In this document: piece by piece, positions 28,731 through 36,729 of the stretch
Position numbering within the stretch: position 1 is the stretch's first letter
How the letters are laid out: every line of letters starts with the position of its first letter
Assembly: GCF_016889705.1 (NCBI RefSeq)
Contig: NZ_CP069526.1
Span: 2,232,001 to 2,296,000, forward strand
Reading direction: 5' to 3'
Source of the DNA: Amycolatopsis sp. FDAARGOS 1241
GTDB lineage: Bacteria > Actinomycetota > Actinomycetes > Mycobacteriales > Pseudonocardiaceae
Length of the DNA stretch: 64,000 bases
The notes under the pieces: generated by a model
What the model was told of the DNA's origin: nothing
Database searches by the model: none
What the model saw: the letters and a program-made list of their open reading frames with translations, nothing else
Translations under genes and position numbers: made by a program

Positions 28731-29201
28731 ATGGTCAACCGAAGGCGGATCACCGCGGCACTCGTCGGTCTCCTCGTGCTGGTGCTCGGGGGCTGGCTGG
28801 TGAAGGAGTCCGTGGGAGGCTCGTCCTCCTCGGCCCCCGCCACGCCGAGCACGTCCGCCACCGCCACCGCCGGCGCCGCGGGCATCGCCGCGAAGCTGCC
28901 CGGCGGCGACTCGGGGCTCCCCGTCGCATCCCTGTCGTCCCTGCCGCCCCAGGCGCGCGACACGTGGAAGCTGATCGTGGCGGGCGGCCCGTTCCCCTAC
29001 CCGCGCAACGACGACGTCGTGTTCGAGAATCGTGAGAAGCTCTTGCCGCGGAAGCAATCGGGTTACTACCACGAGTACACGGTGAAGACGCCGAACAGCC
29101 CCGACCGCGGCCCGCGGCGGCTCGTGACGGGGCAGCAGAAAGAACTGTTCTACACCGGCGACCACTACGCGTCGTTCGTCGTCGTGGACCCGAACCGGTG
29201 A
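28731..29201 (+). CDS. Barnase-like guanyl-specific ribonuclease with N-terminal membrane segment
   Basis: 156 aa. A basic start and hydrophobic segment (ITAALVGLLVLVLGGWLV, residues 7-24) form a signal peptide or anchor, followed by a Ser/Thr/Ala linker to about residue 55. The RNase N1/T1 domain then shows FPYPRNDDVVFENRE, the general base Glu115 in YYHEYTV, an Arg in GPRRLV, and His145 in YTGDHYASF, the expected catalytic set. The enzyme would cleave RNA after guanosine outside the cytoplasm. The stop overlaps the barstar gene by 4 bp. TAAGCT lies 8 nt upstream. Confidence 0.9.
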   Translation: MVNRRRITAALVGLLVLVLGGWLVKESVGGSSSSAPATPSTSATATAGAAGIAAKLPGGDSGLPVASLSSLPPQARDTWKLIVAGGPFPYPRNDDVVFENREKLLPRKQSGYYHEYTVKTPNSPDRGPRRLVTGQQKELFYTGDHYASFVVVDPNR

Positions 29202-29563
29202 CGGCCGGGGGCGAGGCGAAGGCCGCCGCGGACGAGGCCTTCGCGAGGGGCGCGTACCCCCACGTGGTGAACGGCGCAACGGCCGACAAAGCGGCCACGC
29301 TGGACGCGATCGCGGCGGCGATGTCGTTCCCGGACTACTTCGGGCACAACCTGGACGCCCTGTACGACATGTTGACGGACCTGTCGTGGCTGCCGGCCGG
29401 CGAGCACGTGCTGATCTGGACCGGGTCGGACGCGTTGCGGAAAGCGGATCCGAAGACGTACCTGGCGATCCGGAGCGTGTTGTCGGACGCTCAGCGGGCG
29501 CTGGGGCCGTCGGGCGGGAAAGCCGATTCCTGGCGGCTGACAGTGGTTCTGGCCGACTCCTGA
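29198..29563 (+). CDS. Barstar-family ribonuclease inhibitor
   Basis: 121 aa from a GTG that overlaps the RNase stop. The barstar fold is seen in ATADKAATLDAIAAAMSFPD, FGHNLDALYDMLTDLSWLP (with the Asp that plugs the barnase active site in relatives) and EHVLIWTGSDALRK. It should stay in the cytoplasm and neutralise any RNase that is not exported. The tight coupling argues for a true cognate pair. The C-terminus ends in the usual final strand (LTVVLADS). Confidence 0.9.
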   Translation: MTAGGEAKAAADEAFARGAYPHVVNGATADKAATLDAIAAAMSFPDYFGHNLDALYDMLTDLSWLPAGEHVLIWTGSDALRKADPKTYLAIRSVLSDAQRALGPSGGKADSWRLTVVLADS

Positions 29564-29698
29564 TCGCAACGGCTCTACACACGCAACTGGGCAGCCTGGC
29601 CTGGCCACTGCGGTTTCGGTCGGGCGGCTCTTCGCGCTGGCGCGCGACGTTGCGCCTGGGGTGGTTGCGAGGGGCACCCCGATCTTTGAGTGTCACCA

Positions 29699-29754
29699 CG
29701 GTCTGGACCACGTGTCAAGGCGGGAAAGCGTACCTTGACACGTGGTCCAGACCG
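29699..29754. repeat. Perfect 22-bp inverted repeat with 12-bp spacer
   Basis: The arm 29699-29720 (starts CGGTCTGGACCACGTG, ends TCAAGG) is perfectly complementary to 29733-29754; the spacer is CGGGAAAGCGTA. It lies 136 bp after the barstar stop and 104 bp from the end of the convergent enoyl-CoA hydratase gene. The remaining 29564-29857 sequence holds no gene. It may be a strong bidirectional terminator, a binding site, or a miniature mobile or recombination element. It is far longer than the other hairpins here. Confidence 0.8.
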
Positions 29755-29857
29755 CGGAGAAGGCGGGGATCGAGGTGCAGGGCCAGGGCTGGGTGCACTG
29801 GTAGGTGGCGTAGTGAAGTCGCGGTTTTCTGTGTGTGGGAGCCGTTTCAGGCTTCGG

Positions 29858-30631
29858 TCAGCCTTCCGGGACCCAGTTCGGCTTGCGTTTTTGGGCGAAG
29901 GCCAAAATGCCTTCTTGGCCTTCTTCGCTGGCGAAGAATCCGGTGGACAGTTCGTTCATCGCCGCGAAGCCGTCCGCCGGGGTGGCGGGGCGGGGTCGGC
30001 TCAGCAAGGTCTTCGTGGCTGCCAGGGCCTTCGGGCCGCCGAGGGTCAGGGATTTCAGGTACTTCTGCACGGTCTCGTCCAGCTCCGTCGCGGGGACGAC
30101 GGCGTTGAGCAGTCCGATCTCCGCGGCGCGCCGGGCGTCGAAGACGTCGCCGGTGAGGAAGAGTTCATGGGCGGCGCGGGGGTTGAGGCGGGGGAGCACG
30201 GTGAGCGAGATGATCGCCGGGACGACGCCGATGCGGACCTCGGAAAAGGCGAACGTCGCTTCGGGGGCGGCGACCGCGATGTCGCACGCGGCGACCATGC
30301 CGATGCCGCCGGCGCGGGCGGGGCCGGCGAGGCGCGCGACGACGGGCTTGGGACTCGTCCACAGCTGGTCCAGGATCTTCGGGAACTCGTTGACTCCCTG
30401 GTCGCCGGCGCCGGCGCCGCGGGCTTCCTTGAGGTCCATGCCCGCGCAGAAGACGGGGCCGGTGTGGGTCAGGAGCACCACGCGCACCGCGTCGTCGGCG
30501 ATGGCCTTGTCGAGCGCGCCGGACAGCTCGCGCCGCAACTGCGCGGAGAGGGCGTTGCGGTTGTGCGGGGAGTCGAGGGTGATCGTGGCGGTGCCGCCCA
30601 CCACGTCGTAGTGCACCAGTTCGTCAACCAT
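29858..30631 (-). CDS. Enoyl-CoA hydratase/isomerase family protein
   Basis: 257 aa, a crotonase-fold enzyme. The oxyanion-hole segments are NRNALSAQLRRELSG with PVFCAGMDLKEARG, and ARAGGIGMVAACDIAVAAPE. The second catalytic Glu position of true hydratases lies in ATFAFSEVRIGVVPAI, with Glu present. The C-terminal trimerisation helices end QEGILAFAQKRKPNWVPEG. It acts on an acyl-CoA in beta-oxidation or a related route; no partner gene is next to it. The ATG at 30631 was chosen over one six codons upstream as the family start. Confidence 0.9.
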   Translation of the reverse strand: MVDELVHYDVVGGTATITLDSPHNRNALSAQLRRELSGALDKAIADDAVRVVLLTHTGPVFCAGMDLKEARGAGAGDQGVNEFPKILDQLWTSPKPVVARLAGPARAGGIGMVAACDIAVAAPEATFAFSEVRIGVVPAIISLTVLPRLNPRAAHELFLTGDVFDARRAAEIGLLNAVVPATELDETVQKYLKSLTLGGPKALAATKTLLSRPRPATPADGFAAMNELSTGFFASEEGQEGILAFAQKRKPNWVPEG

Positions 30632-30943
30632 GGCACCACCCTCGCACACCGGGCTGCGGCGACCGCTGTGACGTGCGTCTGGGCGCCCCGTGACGGTCGG
30701 CCGCGAGTGGCGTCAGCCGATCGTGGTGGTCGTGAAGACCGGTCTCGGCGACGGGGACGTACGCCGCGGGCGCCGAGACGCGAGGCCCGGGTCGCCGTAG
30801 CTCGTGAAGGCCGGCTTCGTCTCGATCGTGCCCGACGAGCACACCGTGAGGGCACGGTCACGGTCGGCAGTTCGAACGACGCGCCGCCCGCGATCGGCCG
30901 GGAACGCCGGCGTGGCAACGGCCTACCAAGGCGGGTATCAGAT
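30632..30943. other. 312-bp gap downstream of the sulfate operon
   Basis: No gene can be supported. Short fragments in different plus-strand frames (VVKTGLGDGDV, VKAGFVSIVPDEHTV, TVTVGSSNDAPPAIG) have coding-like composition and may be remnants of an older gene. I cannot name a family. The gap also carries the enoyl-CoA hydratase promoter and the end of the sulfate operon, with no clear terminator. Confidence 0.35.
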
Positions 30944-31708
30944 TCAGCTCCAACTGTTGACCTTCGGCAGATCGTGCTGCTGAGCCGGGACCCGGAGCAC
31001 GGCCCCGTGGTAGCGCCGCAGCACGGCAGCGGCCACGCGCGGGTCGGTGCCCAGGGGTTCGGCCAGGAACACGCCCCGGTCGGCCTCGCGCGCCAGCGCC
31101 GCGATCCGGTCGGGTAGCAGGCCCGGCGCGAGGAACCACGACGCCACGACGACCCGCCGCACCCCGCGCGCCCGCAGCCGCGCCACGGCGGCCGGCACGT
31201 CGGGCTGCGCGGCGCTCGCGAACGCCTCGGTGACCGGCAGGTCCAGGTCCGCCTCCCAGCGTGCGGCCAGATCCGCGACGGCCGCGTTGGCCCCGGCGTT
31301 CGACGACCCGACGGCGCTCACCACGACCCCGTCGCCGGGGCCGAGGCCCGCGCCGGTCAGCCGGTCGAGCGCGACCTCCTCGAGTGCCGCGTCGACGCCG
31401 AGCACGTCGGACACGTGCACGTCGAAGCCAGGGCACTCGCCCTGGACCTCGGCGACGAGCGCGGGCAGGTCCACGCGCGCGTGGAACGCGCTGCCCAGCA
31501 GCAGCGGCACGACGACGGCCGAGCGGTGGCCCTGGGCGTACAGGCGGCGCAGGACGTCGGTGACGCGCGGCTCCGACAGGTCCAGGAACGACTCGTACAC
31601 CTCGACGTCCGCCGCCTGCGCGCGCACGCGTTCCACGAGCCCCCGCACGGTCGCCGCCGAGCGGGGGTCGCGGCTGCCGTGCGCGACGGGAACGAGGGGC
31701 GGCGTCAC
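30944..31708 (-). CDS. Sirohydrochlorin chelatase (CbiX/SirB-like)
   Basis: 254 aa from a GTG at 31708 that overlaps the cysN stop by 4 bp. Two CbiX halves are present. The first begins VPVAHGSRDPRSAATVRGLV with the metal-binding His, with VVVPLLLGSAFHARVDLP further on; the second has VVSAVGSSNAGANAAVADL and VVVASWFLAPGLLPDR. The enzyme inserts iron (siroheme) or cobalt into sirohydrochlorin. As last gene of the sulfate operon it most likely supplies siroheme for the sulfite reductase. It corresponds in role to Rv2393 of M. tuberculosis. Confidence 0.88.
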   Translation of the reverse strand: MTPPLVPVAHGSRDPRSAATVRGLVERVRAQAADVEVYESFLDLSEPRVTDVLRRLYAQGHRSAVVVPLLLGSAFHARVDLPALVAEVQGECPGFDVHVSDVLGVDAALEEVALDRLTGAGLGPGDGVVVSAVGSSNAGANAAVADLAARWEADLDLPVTEAFASAAQPDVPAAVARLRARGVRRVVVASWFLAPGLLPDRIAALAREADRGVFLAEPLGTDPRVAAAVLRRYHGAVLRVPAQQHDLPKVNSWS

Positions 31709-32967
31709 GGGAACCGTTCGCCGACCAGCCCCGCGGCGAGCGTCTCGCCGTCCTTCGGGTCGATCACGAGGAACGCGCCCGTACGCGGGCTCGCGGCGTA
31801 GTCGTCGACGCCCAGCGCCTCCGCGAGCCGCAGCTCGACGCGGCCGATGTCGTTGAGTTCCAACGTCTCCGGCTCGTCCACACTGGACAGTGTCTGCTCG
31901 TCGAAGCGAGCAGTCAGTTCGGTGACGATCGCCTGCACCGTGCGCGTGCCGTGCTTCACCAGCACTCGCGCACCCGGCTTGAGCTGCTTGGCCGACAGCC
32001 AGCACAGGGTCGCGGTGAGCTCGTCGGTGACCCGCGGCGGCCGGTCGGCCACGGCGATCAGGTCACCGCGCGAGATGTCGAGGTCGTCGGCGAGCAGGAG
32101 CGTCACCGAGGTGCCCGCGCCGGCTTCGTCGAGCGGGCCGTCGGCTGTGTCGATGCCCTCCACCGTGCTGCGCAGGCCGGCGGGCAGGACCACGACCTCG
32201 TCGCCCGGGCGCACGGTGCCGGCGGCGATCTGCCCGGCGTAGCCGCGGTAGTCGAGGTGCTCGGGTGTGCGGGGCCGGATGACGTACTGCACGGGGAAGC
32301 GGAACGCGGCCTCGTGCGGGTCCGGCGCCACCGGCACCGTCTCCAGGTGCTCGAGCAGCGACGGCCCGTCATACCACGGCGTGCGCTCGGAGCGCGTGGC
32401 GACGTTGTCGCCCTCCAGCGCCGAGACCGGGATGGTGACCACAGCTGCGCGCGGGTAGCCCAGGGATTCGGCGTGGGCGGTGAATTCCTTGGCGATGACG
32501 GTGAAGGTTTCCTCGTCGTGGTCGACGAGGTCGATCTTGTTCACCGCCAGCACGAGCCGCGGCACCCCGAGCAGCGCCAGCACCGCAGCGTGCCGCCGGG
32601 TCTGCTCGACCACACCCTTGCGCGCGTCCACCAGCAGCACGGCGAGCTGCGCGGTCGACGCGCCGGTGACGGTGTTGCGCGTGTACTGTACGTGCCCCGG
32701 CGTGTCGGCCAGCACGAAGGACCGCTTCGGGGTGGCGAAGTAGCGGTAGGCGACGTCGATGGTGATGCCCTGCTCACGCTCAGAGCGCAGCCCGTCCACC
32801 AGCAGCGACAGGTCCGGAGTGGACAGTCCCTTGTCGACCGACGCGCGCGTGACGGCGTCGAGCTGGTCGGCCAGCACGGACTTGGTGTCGTAGAGCAACC
32901 GTCCGACCAGGGTGGACTTGCCGTCGTCGACGCTGCCCGCGGTGGCGAGCCTCAGCAGTGAACTCAT
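31705..32967 (-). CDS. cysN: Sulfate adenylyltransferase subunit 1 (GTPase)
   Basis: 420 aa. CysN hydrolyses GTP to drive ATP-sulfate adenylylation by CysD. GTPase motifs: P-loop TAGSVDDGKSTLVGRLLYD, EREQGITIDVAYRYF (switch), DTPGHVQYTRN, and NKIDLVDHDEETF. EF-Tu-like domains II and III follow. There is no fused CysC (APS kinase) domain and no separate cysC nearby, which fits an APS-reducing pathway. The ATG at 32967 overlaps the cysD stop by 4 bp. Confidence 0.95.
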   Translation of the reverse strand: MSSLLRLATAGSVDDGKSTLVGRLLYDTKSVLADQLDAVTRASVDKGLSTPDLSLLVDGLRSEREQGITIDVAYRYFATPKRSFVLADTPGHVQYTRNTVTGASTAQLAVLLVDARKGVVEQTRRHAAVLALLGVPRLVLAVNKIDLVDHDEETFTVIAKEFTAHAESLGYPRAAVVTIPVSALEGDNVATRSERTPWYDGPSLLEHLETVPVAPDPHEAAFRFPVQYVIRPRTPEHLDYRGYAGQIAAGTVRPGDEVVVLPAGLRSTVEGIDTADGPLDEAGAGTSVTLLLADDLDISRGDLIAVADRPPRVTDELTATLCWLSAKQLKPGARVLVKHGTRTVQAIVTELTARFDEQTLSSVDEPETLELNDIGRVELRLAEALGVDDYAASPRTGAFLVIDPKDGETLAAGLVGERFP

Positions 32968-33971
32968 CAGAAGTAGCCCTCCCGCTTGCGGTCCTCCATC
33001 GCGGCCTCCGACATCCGGTCGTCGGCCCGCGTCGCGCCGCGCTCGGTCAGCCGCGACGCCGACACCTCCGCGATCACCTCGTCCACCGTGGCCGCGGTCG
33101 ACTCGATCGCCCCCGTGCACGAACCGTCACCCACGGTCCGGTACCGCACCGACAGCTCGCGGACGTCCTCGCCCGCGCGTGGCCCGCCCCACGGACCCTC
33201 GGTGAGCCACATGCCGTCACGCTGGTAGACCGCGCGCCGGTGGGCGTAGTAGATCGAGGGCAGCTCGACCTTCTCGCGGGCGATGTAGTTCCACACGTCC
33301 GCCTCGGTCCAGTTCGACAACGGGAACACCCGCACCTGCTCACCGGGGCGGTGGCGGCCGTTGTAGAGGTTCCACAGCTCCGGGCGCTGCCGGCGCGGCT
33401 CCCACTGGCCGAACGCGTTGCGCAGGCTGAAGATCCGCTCCTTCGCCCGCGCGCGCTCCTCGTCCCGCCGGCCGCCGCCGAAGACCGCGTCGAACTTGTT
33501 CTCCGCGATCGTGTCCAGCAACGGCGTGGTCTGCAGCGGGTTGCGCATGCCGTCGGCGCGCTCTTCGAGGCGGCCGTCGTCGATCCAGTCCTGCACCTTC
33601 GCCACCACCAGGCGCAGCCCGTGCTTCTCGACCACGTGGTCGCGGAAGGCGATGACCTCGTCGAAGTTGTGGCCGGTGTCCACGTGCAGCAACGGGAACG
33701 GCACCGGCGCGGGCCAGAAGGCCTTGATCGCCAGGTGCAGCAGCAGCGTCGAGTCCTTGCCGCCGGAGAACAGGATCACGGGCCGGTCGAACTCGCCCGC
33801 GACCTCGCGGAAGATGTGGATCGCCTCGGATTCCAGCGCGGCCAGGTTGTCGGTCGCGATCGCGGTGGCGGGCTCCTGCGGGGCTCGCCCCCCGGCCTGG
33901 GGCGCGGCCCCGGAAGACGCCCCGGAAGACGCCCCGGAAGACGCCCCGGAAGACACAGTGGGAGTGGTCAT
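32967..33971 (-). CDS. cysD: Sulfate adenylyltransferase subunit 2
   Basis: 334 aa. The PP-loop ATP pyrophosphatase domain starts near residue 45: LAALESEAIHIFREVAGEFD, then the PP motif LFSGGKDSTLLLHLA and the conserved LLHVDTGHNFDEVIAFRD. The C-terminus ends MEDRKREGYF, as in other CysD proteins. The N-terminal 40 residues are unusual: four SSGA repeats encoded by a 12-bp DNA repeat (33910-33957), followed by an Ala/Pro/Gln linker. This tail is longer than in most homologues and probably disordered. Confidence 0.95.
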   Translation of the reverse strand: MTTPTVSSGASSGASSGASSGAAPQAGGRAPQEPATAIATDNLAALESEAIHIFREVAGEFDRPVILFSGGKDSTLLLHLAIKAFWPAPVPFPLLHVDTGHNFDEVIAFRDHVVEKHGLRLVVAKVQDWIDDGRLEERADGMRNPLQTTPLLDTIAENKFDAVFGGGRRDEERARAKERIFSLRNAFGQWEPRRQRPELWNLYNGRHRPGEQVRVFPLSNWTEADVWNYIAREKVELPSIYYAHRRAVYQRDGMWLTEGPWGGPRAGEDVRELSVRYRTVGDGSCTGAIESTAATVDEVIAEVSASRLTERGATRADDRMSEAAMEDRKREGYF

Positions 33972-33981
33972 CGGTCCTTCC

Positions 33982-34677
33982 TCAGCCGTGCAGTCCGCAC
34001 TCGGTCTTCGACTGGCCGGCCCAGCGGCCGCTGCGCGGGTCCTGTCCCGGCTCCACCTTGGCGGTGCACGGTTCGCAGCCGATCGACAGGTAGCCCGCCG
34101 ACACCAGCGGGTTCTCGAGGATTCCGTGGTCGCGGATGTAGCCGTTGAACTGGTCGTCGGACCACGCGGCGATGGGGTTGATCTTCACGAGCCCGTTGCG
34201 CTCGTCCCACGTGACGATCGGGGTGTTCGCGCGCGTCGGCGCGTCCACGCGGCGCACGCCGGTGACCCACGCCGAGTACTGCGAGAGCGTCGAGCGCAGC
34301 GGCACGACCTTGCGCAGGAAGCAGCACTGGTTGGGGTCGCGCTCGAACAGGTTCTTCCCGTACTCCGCGTCCTGCTCGGCCACGCTCTGCTCGGCCTGCG
34401 CGTTGACGATGCGCACCCCGGGGTACACGGTCTGGACCGCGTCGCGCGTGCCGATGGTCTCGGCGAAGTGGTAACCGGTCTCGAGGAACAGCACGTTCAA
34501 GTCCGGCTTCACCTGCGTGGCCAGGTCGATGAGCACCGCGTCCTGCATGTTCGACGCGACGATGAAGTCGTCGCCGAAGTGCTCGACCGTCCAACTCAGG
34601 GCTTCGGCCGCCGTCGCCTCGGCCAGCTCCTTCTCCGCGCGTTCGGCCAGGGTCCGGTAGTCAGCTGTGGCCGTCAT
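33982..34677 (-). CDS. cysH: Adenosine 5'-phosphosulfate reductase (4Fe-4S)
   Basis: 231 aa. It reduces activated sulfate to sulfite. Four Cys ligands mark the APS-type enzyme: the Cys pair 118-119 (RDPNQCCFLRKV) and Cys201/Cys204 (GCEPCTAKV). The catalytic Cys227 is in the C-terminal TECGLHG. Substrate-loop residues VASNMQDAVL and FLETGYHFAET are present. The stop lies 10 bp before cysD. The start overlaps the end of the small zinc-ribbon gene by 4 bp. Confidence 0.95.
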   Translation of the reverse strand: MTATADYRTLAERAEKELAEATAAEALSWTVEHFGDDFIVASNMQDAVLIDLATQVKPDLNVLFLETGYHFAETIGTRDAVQTVYPGVRIVNAQAEQSVAEQDAEYGKNLFERDPNQCCFLRKVVPLRSTLSQYSAWVTGVRRVDAPTRANTPIVTWDERNGLVKINPIAAWSDDQFNGYIRDHGILENPLVSAGYLSIGCEPCTAKVEPGQDPRSGRWAGQSKTECGLHG

Positions 34678-34832
34678 CGAAGCGTCTCCTCCGGTAGGGA
34701 CAGTCCGTGGAACTTCACCGAGAACCTGCGCCGGCAGCTGCCGCAGAGCCAGTCGCCGTCGTCGGCGGGGCGCAGGTCCTCGTCACCGCAGAACGGGCAG
34801 TAGTAGGGCACCGCCCGTTCGGTCGAGGTCAC
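34674..34832 (-). CDS. Small zinc-ribbon protein in the sulfate operon, 52 aa
   Basis: From a GTG at 34832 that overlaps the sir stop; its own stop overlaps cysH. Two CxxC knuckles, YYCPFCGDEDLRPADDGDW then LCGSCRRRFSVKFHG, should bind one zinc or an iron centre. I recall a small uncharacterised ORF in the same sir-cysH slot in Streptomyces. Function unknown. Its position between two Fe-S or siroheme enzymes suggests a role in cofactor loading, electron delivery or regulation of sulfite reduction. Confidence 0.82.
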   Translation of the reverse strand: MTSTERAVPYYCPFCGDEDLRPADDGDWLCGSCRRRFSVKFHGLSLPEETLR

Positions 34833-36520
34833 TGCAGCACGCTCTCGTCCGCGCGGCCGACCCACTGCGCGAACCGCTCGCCCGCCTCGCGGCCGGCGAG
34901 GTAGGCGCGCACCACGCGCTCGACGTAGTCGGACAGCTCGTCGGCGATCACCTTGTGCCCGCGCAGCTTCCGGCCGAACCCGGCATCGGCGCCGAGGCCG
35001 CCGCCCAGGTGCACCTGGAAACCCTCGACCTGCTTGCCGTCGGCGTCGGTGACGATCTGGCCCTTGAGGCCGATGTCGGCGGTCTGCACGCGGGCGCACG
35101 AGTTGGGGCAGCCGTTGAGGTGCACGGTCACCGGGTTCTCGAGGTCGCCCTGGATGTCGGCGAGCCGCTGCTCCAGGTCCGCAACCAGCGCCTGCGCGCG
35201 GGCCTTGGTCTCGACGATCGCGAGCTTGCAGAACTCCAGGCCCGTGCAGGCCATCACGCTGCGCCGCCACGGCGAGGGCTTCGTCTGCAGGCCCAGCTCG
35301 GCGAGCTCGGTCTCCAGGCCGGGCACCTCGGCTTCGGGCACGTCGAGGACCACGAGCTTCTGCTGCGGCGTGAGCCGCACCCGCTCGGAGCCCGCGCGCT
35401 CGGCGGCCTTCGCCACGGCCAGCAGCGTCTCGCCGTTCACGCGGCCGGCGACCGGGGCGGCGCCGACGTAGAACTTGCCGTCGACCTGCTTGTGCACACC
35501 CACGTGGTCGATGGGGCTCGGCGGCACCTCGGGCGCGGGGCCGTCGATCAGCTCGCGCTTGAGGTACTCCTTCTCCAGCACCTCGCGGAACTTCTCGGGT
35601 CCCCAGTCCTTCACGAGGAACTTGATGCGGGCGCGCGAGCGCAGGCGGCGGTAGCCGTAGTCGCGGAAGATGCCGATCACGCCGGCCCACACGTCGGGCA
35701 CCTCGTCGCGGGGCACCCAAGCGCCGAGGCGCCGGCCGATCATCGGGTTGGTCGACAGGCCGCCGCCGACCCAGACGTCGAAGCCGGGACCGTGCTCGGG
35801 GTGGTTCACGCCGACGAACGCGACGTCGTTGATCTCGTGGGCGACGTCCTGCTGCCCGGAGATCGACGTCTTGAACTTGCGCGGCAGGTTGGCGAACTGC
35901 GGGTCGCCGATGTAGCGGCGCTTGATCTCCTCGAGGGCTGGCGTGCCGTCGATGATCTCGTCGGCCGCGATCCCGGCGACGGGCGAGCCGAGGATCACGC
36001 GCGGGCTGTCGCCGCACGCCTCCATGGTCGTCATGCCGGCGTTCTCGAGCTTCTGCCAGATCGCCGGCACGTCTTCGATCTGGATCCAGTGGTACTGGAT
36101 GTTCTGCCGGTCGGTGATGTCCGCGGTCCCACGCGCGTGCGTCTGCGAGATCTCCGCCAGCACGGCGAGCTGCTGCGTGGTGAGCATGCCGCCGTCGATG
36201 CGCACCCGCATCATGAAGTAGCGGGCGTCGAGCTCTTCGGGCTCCAGCGTCGCCGTGCGGCCGCCGTCGATGCCTTCCTTGCGCTGGGTGTACAGGCCGA
36301 ACCAGCGGAAACGGCCGCGCAGGTCACCCGGGTCGATCGAGTCGAAGCCGCGGTGGGCGTAGATGTTCTCGATGCGCGCGCGGGCGTTGAGCGGGTGGTC
36401 GTCCTTCTTCGAGCGTTCATTGGGGTTCAGCGGTTCGCGGTAGCCGAGCGCCCACTGTCCCTCACCGCGCTTCTGCCGCGGACGGCTCTTCGCGGGGGTT
36501 TCACGCGTGGGAGAGGCCAT
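34829..36520 (-). CDS. sir: Ferredoxin-dependent sulfite reductase (siroheme, 4Fe-4S)
   Basis: 563 aa. It reduces sulfite to sulfide with six electrons. Cluster and siroheme ligands are Cys425, Cys431, Cys471 and Cys475 (ACTGLEFCK and LNGCPNSCA). Substrate and siroheme contacts lie in MMRVRIDGGMLTTQQL and TDRQNIQYHW. Tyr77 (WFGLYTQR) and Cys169 (TMEACGDSP) are 92 residues apart, as are the cross-linked Tyr69-Cys161 I recall in M. tuberculosis SirA, so the same bond is likely. The ATG at 36520 has GGAGGA upstream, inside a short palindrome. A leader ORF precedes it. Confidence 0.93.
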   Translation of the reverse strand: MASPTRETPAKSRPRQKRGEGQWALGYREPLNPNERSKKDDHPLNARARIENIYAHRGFDSIDPGDLRGRFRWFGLYTQRKEGIDGGRTATLEPEELDARYFMMRVRIDGGMLTTQQLAVLAEISQTHARGTADITDRQNIQYHWIQIEDVPAIWQKLENAGMTTMEACGDSPRVILGSPVAGIAADEIIDGTPALEEIKRRYIGDPQFANLPRKFKTSISGQQDVAHEINDVAFVGVNHPEHGPGFDVWVGGGLSTNPMIGRRLGAWVPRDEVPDVWAGVIGIFRDYGYRRLRSRARIKFLVKDWGPEKFREVLEKEYLKRELIDGPAPEVPPSPIDHVGVHKQVDGKFYVGAAPVAGRVNGETLLAVAKAAERAGSERVRLTPQQKLVVLDVPEAEVPGLETELAELGLQTKPSPWRRSVMACTGLEFCKLAIVETKARAQALVADLEQRLADIQGDLENPVTVHLNGCPNSCARVQTADIGLKGQIVTDADGKQVEGFQVHLGGGLGADAGFGRKLRGHKVIADELSDYVERVVRAYLAGREAGERFAQWVGRADESVLQ

Positions 36521-36642
36521 GAGGAGTCCTCCGGGTTCGTGGCTCCGGCCCGCGTTCGGCCCGCTTTCCGGGCAGCGTGGATCGCGGCGGGTCCGGCGCC
36601 GGCTGTCCAGGTGTGGTGGGCTGGCTGGTCGGGCGTCGGGAG

Positions 36643-36729
36643 TCAGCGGACAGGCCGGCAGAGGGCGCTCGCGACGCGCAGCAGGTCGACGTGGCGGCGC
36701 GCCACGAGAAGGACACCGGCAGGACTCAC
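36643..36729 (-). CDS. Leader peptide of the sulfate operon, 28 aa
   Basis: GTG at 36729 to TGA at 36643: residues VSPAGVLLVARRHVDLLRVA, then SALCRPVR. The block ARRHVDLLRVASALC, with a Cys codon near the end, matches the short 'putative leader peptide' family I recall upstream of sulfur genes in Streptomyces and relatives. It lies 122 bp upstream of sir on the same strand. Cys-responsive attenuation is inferred: stalling at the TGC codon would change the folding of the sir 5' region. In that region the sir ribosome-binding site sits in a GAGGA/TCCTC palindrome (36521-36531). Confidence 0.78.
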   Translation of the reverse strand: MSPAGVLLVARRHVDLLRVASALCRPVR

